Shown piece by piece: positions 24,948 to 33,823 of a stretch of DNA of 64,000 nucleotides. Positions within the stretch are counted from its first letter, which is position 1. Every line of letters starts with the position of its first letter. Below the pieces are notes generated by a model that worked only from the letters and a program-made list of their open reading frames with translations, was not told the DNA's origin and ran no database searches. This DNA is from a candidate division LCP-89 bacterium (GTDB lineage Bacteria; Electryoneota; B3-LCP), in NCBI GenBank assembly GCA_025774555.1, contig JALGVT010000001.1, forward strand, positions 62,001 to 126,000. The letters are read 5' to 3'. The translations under genes and the position numbers were made by a program.

Positions 24948-26402
24948 TTGAACGACTCCACAGCAAAGAAACTTGAGAAAAGCGATCCGGCGTCATCTTC
25001 TGGAAGAGGTTGGATCGAAAGGCGCGCTTTCAGTGATCTGACCCTCACGCTGAATATCGCTCGCCAGGATCTGAAGGAGCTACCGCCCGGTAGAGTACCG
25101 GACGAATGGCTGAAGACCTTCGAAAAGCGCCTCGCTCGGCACGAACAACTTCTCGAAAGCATTCAGGAAGTGCAGCGCACGCGTCTCGAACTTCATCTGA
25201 TTACCCAGATAGCGCTCTCTTTAACAAATACTTTAGACCAGGATGAAATCCTGAAGTTGATTGTAGATTCCCTGAAACAGATGGTAGATTTCGATGCGGC
25301 GGGCATATTCGTAGTCAGCGACGATGGACAGTCAGTGGAGGGTGAATATTTGACCGGATATGAGACCTGCGACATCGGGATAATCCGGCAGAAACTCGGA
25401 CAGGGACTGATGGGATGGGCGATGAATCAGATGGCGCCCCTCACCGTAACCGACGTCAGGCGCGATCCCCGCTATATAGAAGCTCGATCGGAAACGCGCT
25501 CAGAGCTGGTGGTGCCCATGTTCACTGGCGGAAAAGTGATCGGATGCTTCAATTTAGAGAGCGACACGGTTGGCGCCTTCTTTGAGAAAGACACCAAGCA
25601 TCTTCAAACCTTTGCATCCCATGCCGCCGTTGCCATTGAAAGAACACGGCTTCATCGTGAGATACTCCAGAAACAGAAAATAGACGAAGAGCTGGCGTTG
25701 GCACGCCGTATGCAACGAGATCTCTTACCGGAGAATGCGCCGAAGTATAACAGATTCGATATAGCAGGTATCAACGTTCCATCTGAGGCGGTTGGTGGAG
25801 ATTATTATGACTACATCCCTTTGACGTCGAAGGATCTTGGCATCGTAGTAAGCGATGTGGCGGGCAAAGGCGTTCCTGCCGCGTTTATTATGGCTTCGCT
25901 GCGTGCTGCGTTGAGAATTGAAGCCTTCAGCCGTTATACCATATCATCGGTACTTTCCAGAGTGAATGATTTCCTGCACGAATCGACTAAACCCGACATT
26001 TTCGTCACCGCTTTCTACGGTGTCCTCGATACTGAGGAAGGGATTCTAACGTATGCTGATGCAGGGCATAATCCGCCGATTCTGCTTCGTGAAGATGGCA
26101 GCTACGAATTACTTTCTGAAGGTGGAATGCTGCTGGGAGCTTTCCCGGGAGCGCTCTATCATGAATACAGGGTGAGTATCGAAACGAACGATACTTTGAT
26201 ACTCTATACAGATGGAGCCACTGAAGCTGAGAATGCTGCTGGTGAACAGTTCGGCGTAGATAATCTGCTGAATGTTTGCCGAAATAATGTGCGGAAAGGA
26301 TCCAGCGCAATAATTGAAGAATTGCTAAAAACAATCCGCAGCCACACAGGTTCGACGCAATTACAGGACGATATAACCCTGATGATAATTCAATGCCATT
26401 AA
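24948..26402 (+). CDS. GAF-domain SpoIIE/RsbU-type serine phosphatase (PP2C family)
   Basis: 484 residues, starting at TTG 24948, 5 bp after the STAS gene; no upstream alternative exists. Residues 1-75 are helical and charged, 80-235 a GAF domain (TQIALSLTNTLDQDEILKLIVDSL, MVDFDAAGIFVVSDDG, LVVPMFTGGKVIGCFNLES), and 245-484 a PP2C-like SpoIIE domain with metal-binding aspartates in VGGDYYDYI, VVSDVAGKGVPAAFIMA, YADAGHNPP and LILYTDGATEAEN. It would dephosphorylate the STAS antagonist in response to a GAF-bound ligand, freeing the target of the kinase. It overlaps the next gene by 10 nt. Confidence 0.92.
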   Translation: MNDSTAKKLEKSDPASSSGRGWIERRAFSDLTLTLNIARQDLKELPPGRVPDEWLKTFEKRLARHEQLLESIQEVQRTRLELHLITQIALSLTNTLDQDEILKLIVDSLKQMVDFDAAGIFVVSDDGQSVEGEYLTGYETCDIGIIRQKLGQGLMGWAMNQMAPLTVTDVRRDPRYIEARSETRSELVVPMFTGGKVIGCFNLESDTVGAFFEKDTKHLQTFASHAAVAIERTRLHREILQKQKIDEELALARRMQRDLLPENAPKYNRFDIAGINVPSEAVGGDYYDYIPLTSKDLGIVVSDVAGKGVPAAFIMASLRAALRIEAFSRYTISSVLSRVNDFLHESTKPDIFVTAFYGVLDTEEGILTYADAGHNPPILLREDGSYELLSEGGMLLGAFPGALYHEYRVSIETNDTLILYTDGATEAENAAGEQFGVDNLLNVCRNNVRKGSSAIIEELLKTIRSHTGSTQLQDDITLMIIQCH

Positions 26403-26806
26403 AGAAACTCGGTGAATTGGAGGTCCCCAGCGACCAGGATTATCTGGCTGAAGTTGACAACTTCACAGAGAAGCTGATAAAGAAAACGTTGCTGCCATCG
26501 AGTGACGTTGACGACGTGGCTATTGTGATTTCTGAAGCGGTGAACAACGCCATGGTGCATGGGAATAATCTGGACGTTACGAAGTCTGTTAAAATCCGGC
26601 TTTACTCCTGCTCAAAATACATCCGCATTGTTATTCAAGATGAGGGCGGCGGGTTTTCTCCTGAAGACGTGCCCGACCCGCGTGAAGATGAGAACTTGTT
26701 AAAAGCCTCGGGGCGCGGTCTGCTGATTATTCGCCATTTGATGGATGAGGTATCTTACAAGAGTGTTAAATCAGGCACGCAGATTATAATGGATAAGTAC
26801 GTATAA
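26393..26806 (+). CDS. RsbW/SpoIIAB-like anti-sigma factor serine kinase (HATPase_c)
   Basis: 137 residues with a GHKL ATP-binding fold: VVISEAVNNAMVHGNN (N box), VIQDEGGGFSPEDVPDP (G1 box) and LKASGRGLLIIRHLMDEVSY (G2 box). It would phosphorylate the STAS protein encoded two genes upstream and bind a sigma factor or other target. No sigma factor gene is present in the window, so its target is elsewhere or the switch controls something other than transcription. Its stop shares one base with the coaD start. Confidence 0.92.
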   Translation: MPLKKLGELEVPSDQDYLAEVDNFTEKLIKKTLLPSSDVDDVAIVISEAVNNAMVHGNNLDVTKSVKIRLYSCSKYIRIVIQDEGGGFSPEDVPDPREDENLLKASGRGLLIIRHLMDEVSYKSVKSGTQIIMDKYV

Positions 26807-27327
26807 TGAAAAACGCTAAAGTGAGTTCTAACCAAAGCAGATCGCCGAAGATCGCTATCTATCCCGGGTCGTTCGATCCGATCACATACGGGCATCTCGA
26901 TATTATCGAACGAGCAGCGGCAGTTTTCGATAAGGTTATCGTGGTTTTGGCGGCAAATCCCAGAAAAGATACGCTGTTTTCTGTCGGTGAACGCTGCGAA
27001 ATGATCAGGGAGACGGTGCAGGATATCGAGAATGTCGAAGTCACAGATGCCGTTGGTCTGATGGTCAATTTCGCGCAGCAGCATGATGCGATTGCTCTGA
27101 TCCGGGGATTGCGCGCTATTTCCGATTTCGAATACGAATTTCAGATGGCTTTGATGAACCGAAAGTTAGCGCCAAAAGTCATAACGGTATTTTTAATGCC
27201 GCACGATAAGTACACCTACCTCAATTCATCCATTGTAAAAGAAGTGGCAAGTTTCGGAGGCGACATTTCCAAGTTCGTAACGCAGGGTGTTGCCAGTCGT
27301 CTTAAAGAAAAATTTTCCTTATCTTAA
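26806..27327 (+). CDS. coaD: Phosphopantetheine adenylyltransferase
   Basis: 173 residues. The nucleotidyltransferase signature IYPGSFDPITYGHLDIIERA contains the GH of the HxGH-type motif, and LIRGLRAISDFEYEFQMALMNRKL and SSIVKEVASFGGDISKFV are strongly conserved CoaD segments. It transfers AMP from ATP to 4'-phosphopantetheine, the penultimate step of coenzyme A synthesis. An extra 12 or so residues precede the conserved start. It is embedded between a signalling module and ftsEX with overlapping or nearly overlapping ends. Confidence 0.96.
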   Translation: MKNAKVSSNQSRSPKIAIYPGSFDPITYGHLDIIERAAAVFDKVIVVLAANPRKDTLFSVGERCEMIRETVQDIENVEVTDAVGLMVNFAQQHDAIALIRGLRAISDFEYEFQMALMNRKLAPKVITVFLMPHDKYTYLNSSIVKEVASFGGDISKFVTQGVASRLKEKFSLS

Positions 27328-27329
27328 AG

Positions 27330-27980
27330 ATGATTCGTTTCTTAAATGTATCTGCAGAGTACGCGCCGGGCAGAGGGATACAAGGTGTCTCCTTTTCAAT
27401 CAAGAGAGGCGAATTCGTCTTGCTCGCCGGTCCCACCGGCGCCGGTAAGACTACGATCCTGAAATCAATCTTTTTTGAACTCCTCCCCGCATCAGGTCAG
27501 ATATTGATTGAAGGTAAGTTCCCCCGGATAAATAAAAAGCGGGAACTGTCACGCCTCCGCAACAAAATGGGCATTGTCTTTCCGGAAGCAAGACTGCTCC
27601 CCGATAGAAACATCTTCGACAACGTCGCCCTGCCGCTGCGTATTGCAGGTGAGCCCCGCAAGCGTATCAATCTGGAAGTCAACCGTTTGCTGTTTCGCTT
27701 TGGTTTAAAGGATCAAGCACAAGCTTTCCCGCTGGAGCTGTCATCCGGTGAACAGAAGAAAGCTGCCATCGTCCGAGCTTTAATCGCCCGCCCCTTTATC
27801 CTGATCGCCGACGAACCTCTGGCGAACGTTGACAGCGAATCAAGCGCTGAAGTATTGGAACATCTCGCGCAGATCAATGCCGAAGGAATGACCATTTTAG
27901 CCGCGACGCATGTGCCCGAACCTTACATGGGTATGGCTAATCGCATTTTGAAGGTCAGGGAGGGGAGGCTGGTTGAATGA
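27330..27980 (+). CDS. ftsE: Cell division ATP-binding protein FtsE
   Basis: 216 residues of an ABC ATPase: Walker A LAGPTGAGKTTILK, signature LSSGEQKKAAIVRALIARP, Walker B FILIADEPLANVD and H-loop AATHVP. Length and the adjacent ftsX (4-nt overlap) support FtsE rather than a generic transporter ATPase. FtsEX sits at the division septum and activates peptidoglycan hydrolases. It begins 2 bp after coaD. Confidence 0.9.
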   Translation: MIRFLNVSAEYAPGRGIQGVSFSIKRGEFVLLAGPTGAGKTTILKSIFFELLPASGQILIEGKFPRINKKRELSRLRNKMGIVFPEARLLPDRNIFDNVALPLRIAGEPRKRINLEVNRLLFRFGLKDQAQAFPLELSSGEQKKAAIVRALIARPFILIADEPLANVDSESSAEVLEHLAQINAEGMTILAATHVPEPYMGMANRILKVREGRLVE

Positions 27981-28837
27981 GACTATCTCTCGGCTTCATC
28001 ATCCGTGAAAGCGTTGACGGTTTAAGACGCGGCGTTTTTCATTCCTATATTACCATCGCGGCAATGATCATTGCAGTGACCATGGCGGGTATTTTTATTT
28101 ATAGCATCTATAACCTGCATAAAGCGGCTGAAGGATTGCTCAGCTCGCTTCAGGTTCAGGCATTTATTTCGATGAGTGTCCCGGAGCAGAATCACACTAA
28201 ACTTGCCGAAAGGGTGCAGCAATTCGATCCGCGCTGGACTGTGGAGTACATTACACGTGACGAAGCCGCCGCTGAATTCGCGCAGGAGTTTGACCCTGAA
28301 CTGTTCAATATTTTAAAAGTCAATCCGCTGCCCGCTTCGCTACGGATTAACCTGCCTGCGGAGATGATGCAGCCAGATTCTATAAGCAAAGTTATCGACC
28401 GAATATCCGCGGTCTCAGGCATAGATGACGTCATATACGACCATGAATTACTGGTATTGCTGCATGCTGGTATGAACAAGCTTACAATATGGGGAGGAAT
28501 CATCGCGGCAATTACAATCTTCATTGCGATAGGCATTACCTTCAATGCAATAAGATTGAAAATCCACGCCCAACAGGACGCCATGAACCTGATGTCGCTT
28601 CTGGGAGCTTCTCCGGCATTGCTTCATGCACTATACTTGTGTCAGGGAGCTATACTGGGAATTGCCGGAGGACTGATCAGCGCCGGAATCATCATCGCAA
28701 TCGCTGGCGCAATTAGCCTGCGGTTAACCAGCGACATCGTTATTGCATTGCCGCATATCTACCTGCTGGCAATAATCGGCGGCATTTTAGGAATCATCGG
28801 CAGTTTGCTGGCAGTGAGAAGATACTTAGCAGTATAA
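27977..28837 (+). CDS. ftsX: Cell division protein FtsX
   Basis: 286 residues with four membrane helices: about 25-45 (YITIAAMIIAVTMAGIFIYS), 170-190 (IWGGIIAAITIFIAIGITFNAIRL), 220-245 and 260-280. A periplasmic loop of about 110 residues lies between helices 1 and 2, as in FtsX (VQAFISMSVPEQNHTKLAERV, YITRDEAAAEFAQEF). The C-terminal part matches the FtsX-like permease domain (MNLMSLLGASPALLHALYLCQGAILGIAGG). It overlaps ftsE by 4 nt. Confidence 0.92.
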   Translation: MRLSLGFIIRESVDGLRRGVFHSYITIAAMIIAVTMAGIFIYSIYNLHKAAEGLLSSLQVQAFISMSVPEQNHTKLAERVQQFDPRWTVEYITRDEAAAEFAQEFDPELFNILKVNPLPASLRINLPAEMMQPDSISKVIDRISAVSGIDDVIYDHELLVLLHAGMNKLTIWGGIIAAITIFIAIGITFNAIRLKIHAQQDAMNLMSLLGASPALLHALYLCQGAILGIAGGLISAGIIIAIAGAISLRLTSDIVIALPHIYLLAIIGGILGIIGSLLAVRRYLAV

Positions 28838-28923
28838 ACTCAAACCCCAATCCATTGATTTAATATGGAACTGGACGCAGGGGAAATTCATTCAATCTGT
28901 AAAGGTTAAGAATAATAACTACC

Positions 28924-29931
28924 ATGAACCTACTTATCACCGGCGGAGCCGGTTTTATCGGGTCGAATTTCGTTCACCTGATATTAAAAGAACAGAGTGG
29001 CGTCAATCTCGTGAACGTGGACAGCCTGACTTATTGCGGCAATCTCGAGAACCTGACCTCAATTGAGGATAATCCCCGCTATAGCTTCGTTAAAGCGGAC
29101 ATAACCGATAATGAAGCTATGGAAAAGCTCTTTGCGGAAAGAAACTTTGACGCGGTTGTCAATTTTGCCGCAGAATCCCACGTAGATCGTTCTATTACTG
29201 ACCCGGCGATCTTCCTGAAGACCAACATCATCGGCGCTCAGGTTTTACTGGACCTGACGCTGAAATACAAAGTAAAGCGCTTCGTCCAGATATCAACAGA
29301 TGAAGTCTATGGCTCACTGCCCGAAACCGGATTCTTCGTCGAAGAGACGCCGTTGGCGCCTAACAGCCCTTATTCTGTTTCCAAAGCGAGCGCCGATATG
29401 CTGGTGAGCGCCTATGTCCACACCTATGATCTGGACGGCGTCATCACCCGTTGCTCCAATAACTACGGTCCCTATCAGTTCCCTGAAAAGCTGATACCGC
29501 TGATGATCACCAACGCCCTTGAAGATAAACCTCTGCCTGTCTATGGCGACGGCATGAACGTCCGGGATTGGCTGCACGTTGAAGATCACTGCCGGGCAGT
29601 CTGGGCAGCGCTTGAAAAGGGCGAGACCGGCGAAGCCTATAACGTCGGCGGCAGCAATGAATGGCATAACTTAGCATTGGTTAAAGAGCTGCTGAAAATA
29701 TTAGAGAAACCGGAATCGTTGCTCACCTTCGTCAAGGATCGTCCCGGTCACGACCGCCGCTACGCCATCGACGCCTCTAAGATAACTAACAAATTAGGCT
29801 GGGAACCGACTTATGACTTCGCTTCAGGTCTGCGTCAGACGGTTGAATGGTATCTGGAAAATGAAACCTGGTGGCGCCGCGTCAAGAGCGGAGCATACCA
29901 ATCTTATTATAAGCAGCAGTACGATTTGTGA
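28924..29931 (+). CDS. rfbB: dTDP-glucose 4,6-dehydratase
   Basis: 335 residues of an extended SDR enzyme: NAD-binding GGAGFIGSNFVHLIL, NFAAESHVDRSI, the active-site region STDEVYGSLPE, and the YxxxK pair in SPYSVSKASADML, with NNYGPYQFPEKLIPLMI and PVYGDGMNVRDWLHVEDHC typical of RfbB/RmlB. It makes dTDP-4-keto-6-deoxyglucose for surface polysaccharides. Its stop overlaps the GTG start of the following phosphotransferase by 4 nt, so the two are coupled. Other rml genes are not in the window. Confidence 0.95.
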   Translation: MNLLITGGAGFIGSNFVHLILKEQSGVNLVNVDSLTYCGNLENLTSIEDNPRYSFVKADITDNEAMEKLFAERNFDAVVNFAAESHVDRSITDPAIFLKTNIIGAQVLLDLTLKYKVKRFVQISTDEVYGSLPETGFFVEETPLAPNSPYSVSKASADMLVSAYVHTYDLDGVITRCSNNYGPYQFPEKLIPLMITNALEDKPLPVYGDGMNVRDWLHVEDHCRAVWAALEKGETGEAYNVGGSNEWHNLALVKELLKILEKPESLLTFVKDRPGHDRRYAIDASKITNKLGWEPTYDFASGLRQTVEWYLENETWWRRVKSGAYQSYYKQQYDL

Positions 29932-31319
29932 AAGTATCCAGAGAAAAAATAACTCTGTTAGCCGTTGACTTTCTGGCTCTGAATCTGGCGTATATCGGCT
30001 CGTATATGCTTCGCTATGAAACCGGCTGGTTTTACGAAGTTGCCTTAGCGCCGGAATTCAAGCACCTCTGGATTCCCTCTCTGTTCGTCTCCAGCGGATG
30101 GATCGTGATTATGATCCTGCGCGGGATGTACGGCACTCTGTACGGTAAAGGCACGGTCGATATTTTCTTCGACGTGGCGAAAACTTCACTGGTGGGCATC
30201 TTCATCATTTTCCTGGTAACCGTCGACCTGCGACAGCCGCTGTCTCCCAGCCGAATCGTTCTGATGTCCTATTGGATGTTCTTGTTCCTCTTTGTCGGCG
30301 GCGGCAGAGTTATCATAAGACGCGTGCAGCGCAGACTGCTGGCTCGTGGGATCGGACTCCGTAACGCTCTGATTGTGGGATTTAATGAACGCGCCAGAGC
30401 ATTCCTTCGCCAGATACAGCGCGTGCCCGATATGGGATACCATGTCTGCGGATTCATCAACGATAGCATCGAAGAAGAGTATCTGGGCGTCAAAGTCATT
30501 TCAGGTATCGAAGGTTTGGAGAAAGAGATCCAGAACCTCGGCATCAAGCAGGTGATTCTGGCTCCTGCGCCCAATGAGCGGGAACAGATCCCTGGCATTA
30601 TTTCAAGACTGGCTAACCTTCACGTCAGAATAAAAATCCTGCCCGACTTAACAGAAACTCTGTATGGTCACGTCCGCACCGCGCAAGTACGCGGCGTTCC
30701 CCTTATCGATGTCTTCCCGGACATATTATCCCCCTGGGAAAGAATAGTAAAACGGTTCATCGACGTTGTAGTCTCCCTGCTGGTTATTGTCCTCGGAATG
30801 CCGTTCTTTCTGTTCATCGCCGCTTGTATCAAATTGGATTCTATGGGACCGATGCTCTACACCCAAAAACGTGTAGGCAGAGGCGGCAAACTGTTCACAC
30901 TATATAAACTGCGCTCTATGGTGCAGAATGCAGAAGCGAGGACAGGACCGGTATGGGCTGATAAGCACGACTCGCGCATCACCCGCGTCGGTAAAGTCCT
31001 GCGCAAACTGCGACTCGATGAATTCCCGCAGTTTATGAACGTCCTGAAAGGTGATATGTCCCTGGTGGGACCGAGACCGGAAAGACCGGCGTTCGTCAAT
31101 GAATTCAGCGGTTCTATTCCCCTGTATGAACGCCGCATGAATATTAAACCGGGCATCACCGGCTGGGCTCAAGTCAAACACAAGTACGACGAATCCCTGA
31201 CCGACGTAAAAGACAAACTGCAATACGACCTCTTCTACTTAGAGAACATGTCCATCGCCCTGGATTTGAAAATCATCCTCTCCACCGTGGGAATTGTGCT
31301 TAAAGGACAGGGACAGTAA
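29928..31319 (+). CDS. Polyprenyl-phosphate sugar-1-phosphate transferase (WcaJ/WbaP type)
   Basis: 463 residues with a GTG start. The N-terminal half has four or five membrane helices and a CoA-binding-like Rossmann segment (ALIVGFNERARAFLRQIQ). The C-terminal half is a bacterial sugar transferase domain: a membrane helix (FIDVVVSLLVIVLGMPFFLFIAACI), GPMLYTQKRVGRGGKLFTLYKLRSM, LRKLRLDEFPQFMNVLKGDMSLVGPRPERP and KPGITGWAQV. This family starts O-antigen or exopolysaccharide units on undecaprenyl phosphate. Coupling to the dTDP-glucose dehydratase fits a surface-glycan role. Confidence 0.93.
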   Translation: MKVSREKITLLAVDFLALNLAYIGSYMLRYETGWFYEVALAPEFKHLWIPSLFVSSGWIVIMILRGMYGTLYGKGTVDIFFDVAKTSLVGIFIIFLVTVDLRQPLSPSRIVLMSYWMFLFLFVGGGRVIIRRVQRRLLARGIGLRNALIVGFNERARAFLRQIQRVPDMGYHVCGFINDSIEEEYLGVKVISGIEGLEKEIQNLGIKQVILAPAPNEREQIPGIISRLANLHVRIKILPDLTETLYGHVRTAQVRGVPLIDVFPDILSPWERIVKRFIDVVVSLLVIVLGMPFFLFIAACIKLDSMGPMLYTQKRVGRGGKLFTLYKLRSMVQNAEARTGPVWADKHDSRITRVGKVLRKLRLDEFPQFMNVLKGDMSLVGPRPERPAFVNEFSGSIPLYERRMNIKPGITGWAQVKHKYDESLTDVKDKLQYDLFYLENMSIALDLKIILSTVGIVLKGQGQ

Positions 31320-31372
31320 ACCACCTCGCATCCTTACTTTTAGTATAATTTACCCTCTAATTTTTCTTTCTC

Positions 31373-31401
31373 TTGACTTTCGTGTTAAACTTGCTTATAT
31401 T
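31373..31401 (+). promoter_or_regulatory. Sigma-70-type promoter of the FG-GAP protein gene
   Basis: TTGACT (31373-31378) and TATATT (31396-31401) are 17 bp apart. The ATG at 31443 follows about 35 bp after the expected start point, with GAGG in the ribosome-binding region. Confidence 0.6.
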
Positions 31402-31442
31402 AAACAATATCCATAAAGCACACCTTTAACGATGAGGTAATC

Positions 31443-33647
31443 ATGCGCACGTCCCCCCGTTGCATCTTTAGATGCCTGCTGATCGTTTCAATCCTGCTTG
31501 GTTTAGTATCGAACTCTTCCGCCATTGAATACTTTGAAACATCAAATGGTCTGTCCTATCCCCAATGGGAAGGCGGACACACCGAGATCGAAATGGCTGA
31601 CCTCAACCTTGACGGTCACATAGATTTAATTTCCATAGGAGATCATGGATCCCCCTATATCAATACCCAGGAACACGGCGTCATGGTCTATTTCAACGAC
31701 GGCACCGGCAGAAGCTGGAGCGTTCACCAGAATGGAAATTTCGGTTATGGTGGAATCTGTGTCGGCGATGTTAACGACGATGGACTCCCTGACATCGGCT
31801 ATGGTATGCACCATAACTATTCCAGCAATGACTTCGGCGACCAGTTGATTGAAGTCGCTCTGGGTGACGGCAGCGGTCAGAACTGGACGCCCTGGGATGA
31901 CGGTTTGGCTTCACAGGGTGAAGATTATGGAATGTTCGCCTGCGATTTCGGGGACGTCGATAATGACGGCGACCTGGATATTGCCTCGACCTCCTTCGGA
32001 TCAGGTAATCCCTTGATGATATATCTAAACAATGGCGATGGCACCTGGACTCATAGCCAGGCTGTTACCACGGGTAATTGCAGTATGATCGTCTTCTTCG
32101 GAGACATCAACAAGGACGGAAACCTGGATGTGGCATCATCTTATCAAAATGGCTCGGTCTTTTTCGGAAATGGCGATGGAACCTTCTTTAACGCTATGTA
32201 TAACCTGCCGGGTTCTTACTGCTATGGTTTATCTTTAGGAGATGTCGATAATGACGGCGGCATGGACATCTCCTTCGTCAACAACGGTAATCCCGAGGTC
32301 TGGACTTTCGATGAATCAGCCGTGCAGTGGATTAACAACACAGGCAATCTGCCCACCGGCAGTTACGGGTACACTCACCTGTGCGACATGAACGCAGATG
32401 GCTTCTGTGATCTTGCCGCCACCAGCAGCGGCACAGTTACCGTCTGGACTGGTAACGGCGCCGGAAACTGGAGTTTTGCTGCAAGCTATGTAATTGCCAA
32501 CGATCCGGATTGCTATTTTGAGGCGTTCCGCGTGGGCGGCGATGCGGACCATAACGGCTACCCCGACATCGTTCACTTAACCGACGAAGGAAGTTGGATC
32601 AACAGTTACAACCATCTCCGCTTTTATAGAGAATCTTCACTTCCCACCAGTCTTACCTGTTTCCCCGTGTTTCCTGGCGGTGGCGAGCTTTTCCCGGTTG
32701 GATCAGTCCGCTTCACAGATTGGTTATCCGCTGTACCAGAAGGCTTGGGTGAATCGACTGTTGATATCCACCTTTCAACTACCGGTCCTGCCGGTCCCTG
32801 GACTCCTGTCGCAGAGAATGTCCCCAACAACGGTCGCCTGCAATGGATTATTCCCGAAGTTACGACTTCCGCCAATTGCTTTTTGAAGTACACGGTAACT
32901 GCCGGCGCTTTCACGGTTGAAGCTGAAACTCCGCTGGCATTCACCATTGTAAGCAGCGGCGTTCCCAACGTTCAGATTATCCTGCGTCCTATGAATCCGC
33001 CGGTTCAAATTCCCGCAGCCGGAGGCAGTTTCGACTATAACGTTGAAGTGAACAATAATTCGGGGTCACCACAGAACTGTAACGTCTGGATCGATGTTAC
33101 CTTGCCGGGTGGTTCGGTAGTCGGTCCGGTTGTCAACGCTTCGGCTACGATACCGACCGGGATGATCGAGCGCACCAGAACACAGCTTGTGCCAGAAAAC
33201 GCGCCAACAGGAACGTACAGTTACAACTCTTACGTTGGAATATATCCGAACGCAATCTGGTCTTCTTCCAGTTTCGATTTTGAAAAATTAGGGTATGGTG
33301 ATAATCTGAGCCTCGCAGGTTGGTTAACTTATGGCGAACCCTTTGAGTTCAATGAAAACCAATGCACCCTTTCTCCTTCATCCTTTATCCTTAATGGTTG
33401 CCACCCCAACCCCTTCAACCCCTCAACCACGATCAGCTTCGAACTGTCAGGAACCGCACAGGTCAGGCTGGATGTTTATGATATCAGAGGACGCAGCGTA
33501 GGGGTCGGTCTTGCGCCGACCCGCCAATACCCTGCTGGTCATAATGCAATCACTTTCGACGGTTCCCATCTGCCGTCGGGAATATATATCTACCGTATCC
33601 AGGCAGGAGAGTATACCGGAAGTGGGAAGATGCTCCTGCTGAAATAA
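31443..33647 (+). CDS. Large secreted FG-GAP/VCBS repeat protein with C-terminal sorting domain
   Basis: 734 residues with a signal peptide (CLLIVSILLGLVSNSSA). Residues about 30-400 carry FG-GAP/VCBS repeats (DLNLDGHIDLISIG, GDVNDDGLPDIGYG, GDVDNDGDLDIAST, GDINKDGNLDVAS, GDVDNDGGMDISFV). Then follow Ig-like beta domains (about 410-620: WIIPEVTTSANCFLKYTVTAG, SFDYNVEVNNNSGSPQNCNVWIDV). The final 90 residues are a sorting domain, CHPNPFNPSTTISFEL to SGKMLLLK. Within it GVGLAPTR is translated from a REP-like palindrome. Its own promoter lies just upstream. Likely a surface or released structural or adhesive protein. Confidence 0.88.
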   Translation: MRTSPRCIFRCLLIVSILLGLVSNSSAIEYFETSNGLSYPQWEGGHTEIEMADLNLDGHIDLISIGDHGSPYINTQEHGVMVYFNDGTGRSWSVHQNGNFGYGGICVGDVNDDGLPDIGYGMHHNYSSNDFGDQLIEVALGDGSGQNWTPWDDGLASQGEDYGMFACDFGDVDNDGDLDIASTSFGSGNPLMIYLNNGDGTWTHSQAVTTGNCSMIVFFGDINKDGNLDVASSYQNGSVFFGNGDGTFFNAMYNLPGSYCYGLSLGDVDNDGGMDISFVNNGNPEVWTFDESAVQWINNTGNLPTGSYGYTHLCDMNADGFCDLAATSSGTVTVWTGNGAGNWSFAASYVIANDPDCYFEAFRVGGDADHNGYPDIVHLTDEGSWINSYNHLRFYRESSLPTSLTCFPVFPGGGELFPVGSVRFTDWLSAVPEGLGESTVDIHLSTTGPAGPWTPVAENVPNNGRLQWIIPEVTTSANCFLKYTVTAGAFTVEAETPLAFTIVSSGVPNVQIILRPMNPPVQIPAAGGSFDYNVEVNNNSGSPQNCNVWIDVTLPGGSVVGPVVNASATIPTGMIERTRTQLVPENAPTGTYSYNSYVGIYPNAIWSSSSFDFEKLGYGDNLSLAGWLTYGEPFEFNENQCTLSPSSFILNGCHPNPFNPSTTISFELSGTAQVRLDVYDIRGRSVGVGLAPTRQYPAGHNAITFDGSHLPSGIYIYRIQAGEYTGSGKMLLLK
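33498..33524. repeat. REP-like palindrome inside a sorting-domain reading frame
   Basis: GGGTCGG (33502-33508) pairs with CCGACCC (33516-33522). Stems and flanks (GCGTAG before, CGC/CGA after) are nearly the same as at 12391-12420. It lies in frame between the two halves of the sorting domain of the FG-GAP protein, the same relative place as the palindromes at 10659-10709. Confidence 0.78.
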
Positions 33648-33823
33648 TTGCGAGGACATAACCATCAACACAACATAAACAGTCATCGCGCACTGGTCGA
33701 TGAACGTGATCACTTTGATTCGCAGCGGAAAATCAATAACGTATCCAATCATCCACCTCAAAACAATTTGCATTGAAATCACTTGAGAGGTGGGGTAATT
33801 ATCTCGGGCAGGAGGTTCACCCC

